Source of the DNA: Candidatus Giovannonibacteria bacterium RIFCSPLOWO2_01_FULL_46_13 | GTDB lineage: Bacteria; Patescibacteriota; Minisyncoccia; JACPKW01; UBA11713 | Length of the DNA: 6,086 bases | Direction of reading: 5' to 3' | Assembly: GCA_001778785.1 (NCBI GenBank) | Contig: MFIE01000032.1 | Location: forward strand, 1 to 6,086 | In this document: piece after piece, positions 5,839 to 6,086 of the stretch | How positions within the stretch are numbered: the stretch's first letter is position 1 | Layout: each line of letters starts with the position of its first letter | Notes under the pieces: model-generated | What the model was told of the DNA's origin: nothing | Seen by the model: only the letters and a program-made list of their open reading frames with translations | Database searches by the model: none | Program-made: the position numbers and the translations under genes

Positions 5839-6086
5839 TCAGTAGTCGTTGAGAGGGATCTCGACAAAACGGACAGGATGAGATTCTTCCTGAGCGTTGT
5901 ATTGATTCACGCGCAGGCGGTCCGTTCCAAACTGATCCCTCCAGATTTTACAATCATAAAAGAAGCTGCCATCTGGGAACTTCTTGGCGCACCTTTTCTC
6001 TAAATCAAAATATTTAACGTCCCCGATAGCATTCTTCTTTAGGCTAACTGCCAATCTTTCCGCTTTCCCCAGGTCAATCCGATTTC
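5839..6086 (-). CDS. C-terminal part of an unrecognised protein
   Basis: The frame is open from the right edge to a TGA at 5841-5839, giving 81 visible residues. I do not recognise the family. The first part is basic and probably helical (LGKAERLAVSLKKNAIGDVK). The rest looks like a small beta-rich domain with aromatic residues and two Cys (residues 32 and 45 of the visible part, in EKRCAKKF and FFYDCKIW), ending in VRFVEIPLNDY. An internal TTG at 6054 could be a start, but the sequence before it continues with protein-like codons and lacks a clear ribosome site, so a 5'-truncated longer gene is more likely. It is followed by a hairpin and a terminator, so it belongs to a different transcription unit from ftsK. 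The moderate confidence reflects the short view. Confidence 0.6.
   Translation of the reverse strand, partial: NRIDLGKAERLAVSLKKNAIGDVKYFDLEKRCAKKFPDGSFFYDCKIWRDQFGTDRLRVNQYNAQEESHPVRFVEIPLNDY

Noticed and set aside
1..6086. CRISPR array, insertion sequence, tRNA or rRNA genes, phage genes
   Set aside because: I see no spaced direct repeats, transposase motifs, cloverleaf structures or rRNA-like sequence; nearly all of the window is accounted for by protein genes.

Overview
This window looks like part of the chromosome of a Candidate Phyla Radiation bacterium (Patescibacteria), probably a Parcubacteria-type lineage. That is an inference from four things: a compact run of same-strand genes with overlaps or very short gaps; mostly missing Shine-Dalgarno sequences; the mixture of recA and ftsK with short, single-anchor envelope proteins; and a secreted coiled-coil protein with ATST-type linkers of a kind I associate with Parcubacteria. 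UGA, UAA and sense codons behave as in code 11; there is no sign of UGA read as glycine.

All genes lie on the minus strand, so transcription runs from high to low coordinates. At the right edge (5839-6086) is the C-terminal end of an unrecognised protein whose start lies outside. It is followed by a hairpin (5794-5830) and a clear intrinsic terminator (5752-5780). A good extended -10 promoter (5719-5727) then starts a new unit with ftsK. After it, in order, come a membrane-anchored Ig-like protein that overlaps the ftsK stop, recA, a secreted coiled-coil protein, a tiny acidic membrane protein, a DUF192 protein, and a DUF4015 putative glycoside hydrolase that runs off the left edge. Gaps between these seven genes range from an overlap of 23 bases to 48 bases, so they could form one operon.

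Two genes are core chromosome-maintenance functions: FtsK pumps DNA at the septum and RecA does recombinational repair. The other five all appear to be exported or anchored with their bulk outside the membrane (Ig-like, coiled-coil, acidic tail, DUF192, glycosidase-like). The unit therefore looks like a mix of DNA-processing and cell-envelope functions, perhaps tied together by cell division. That link is inference from gene order only.

There are no rRNA or tRNA genes, insertion sequences, CRISPR arrays or phage signs. No stretch longer than about 135 bases is without a gene. I did not find a clearly new biological system; the points most worth a second look are the hairpin that contains both the ftsK stop and the next start codon, the almost leaderless ftsK promoter, and the conserved-looking uncharacterised envelope genes beside recA.
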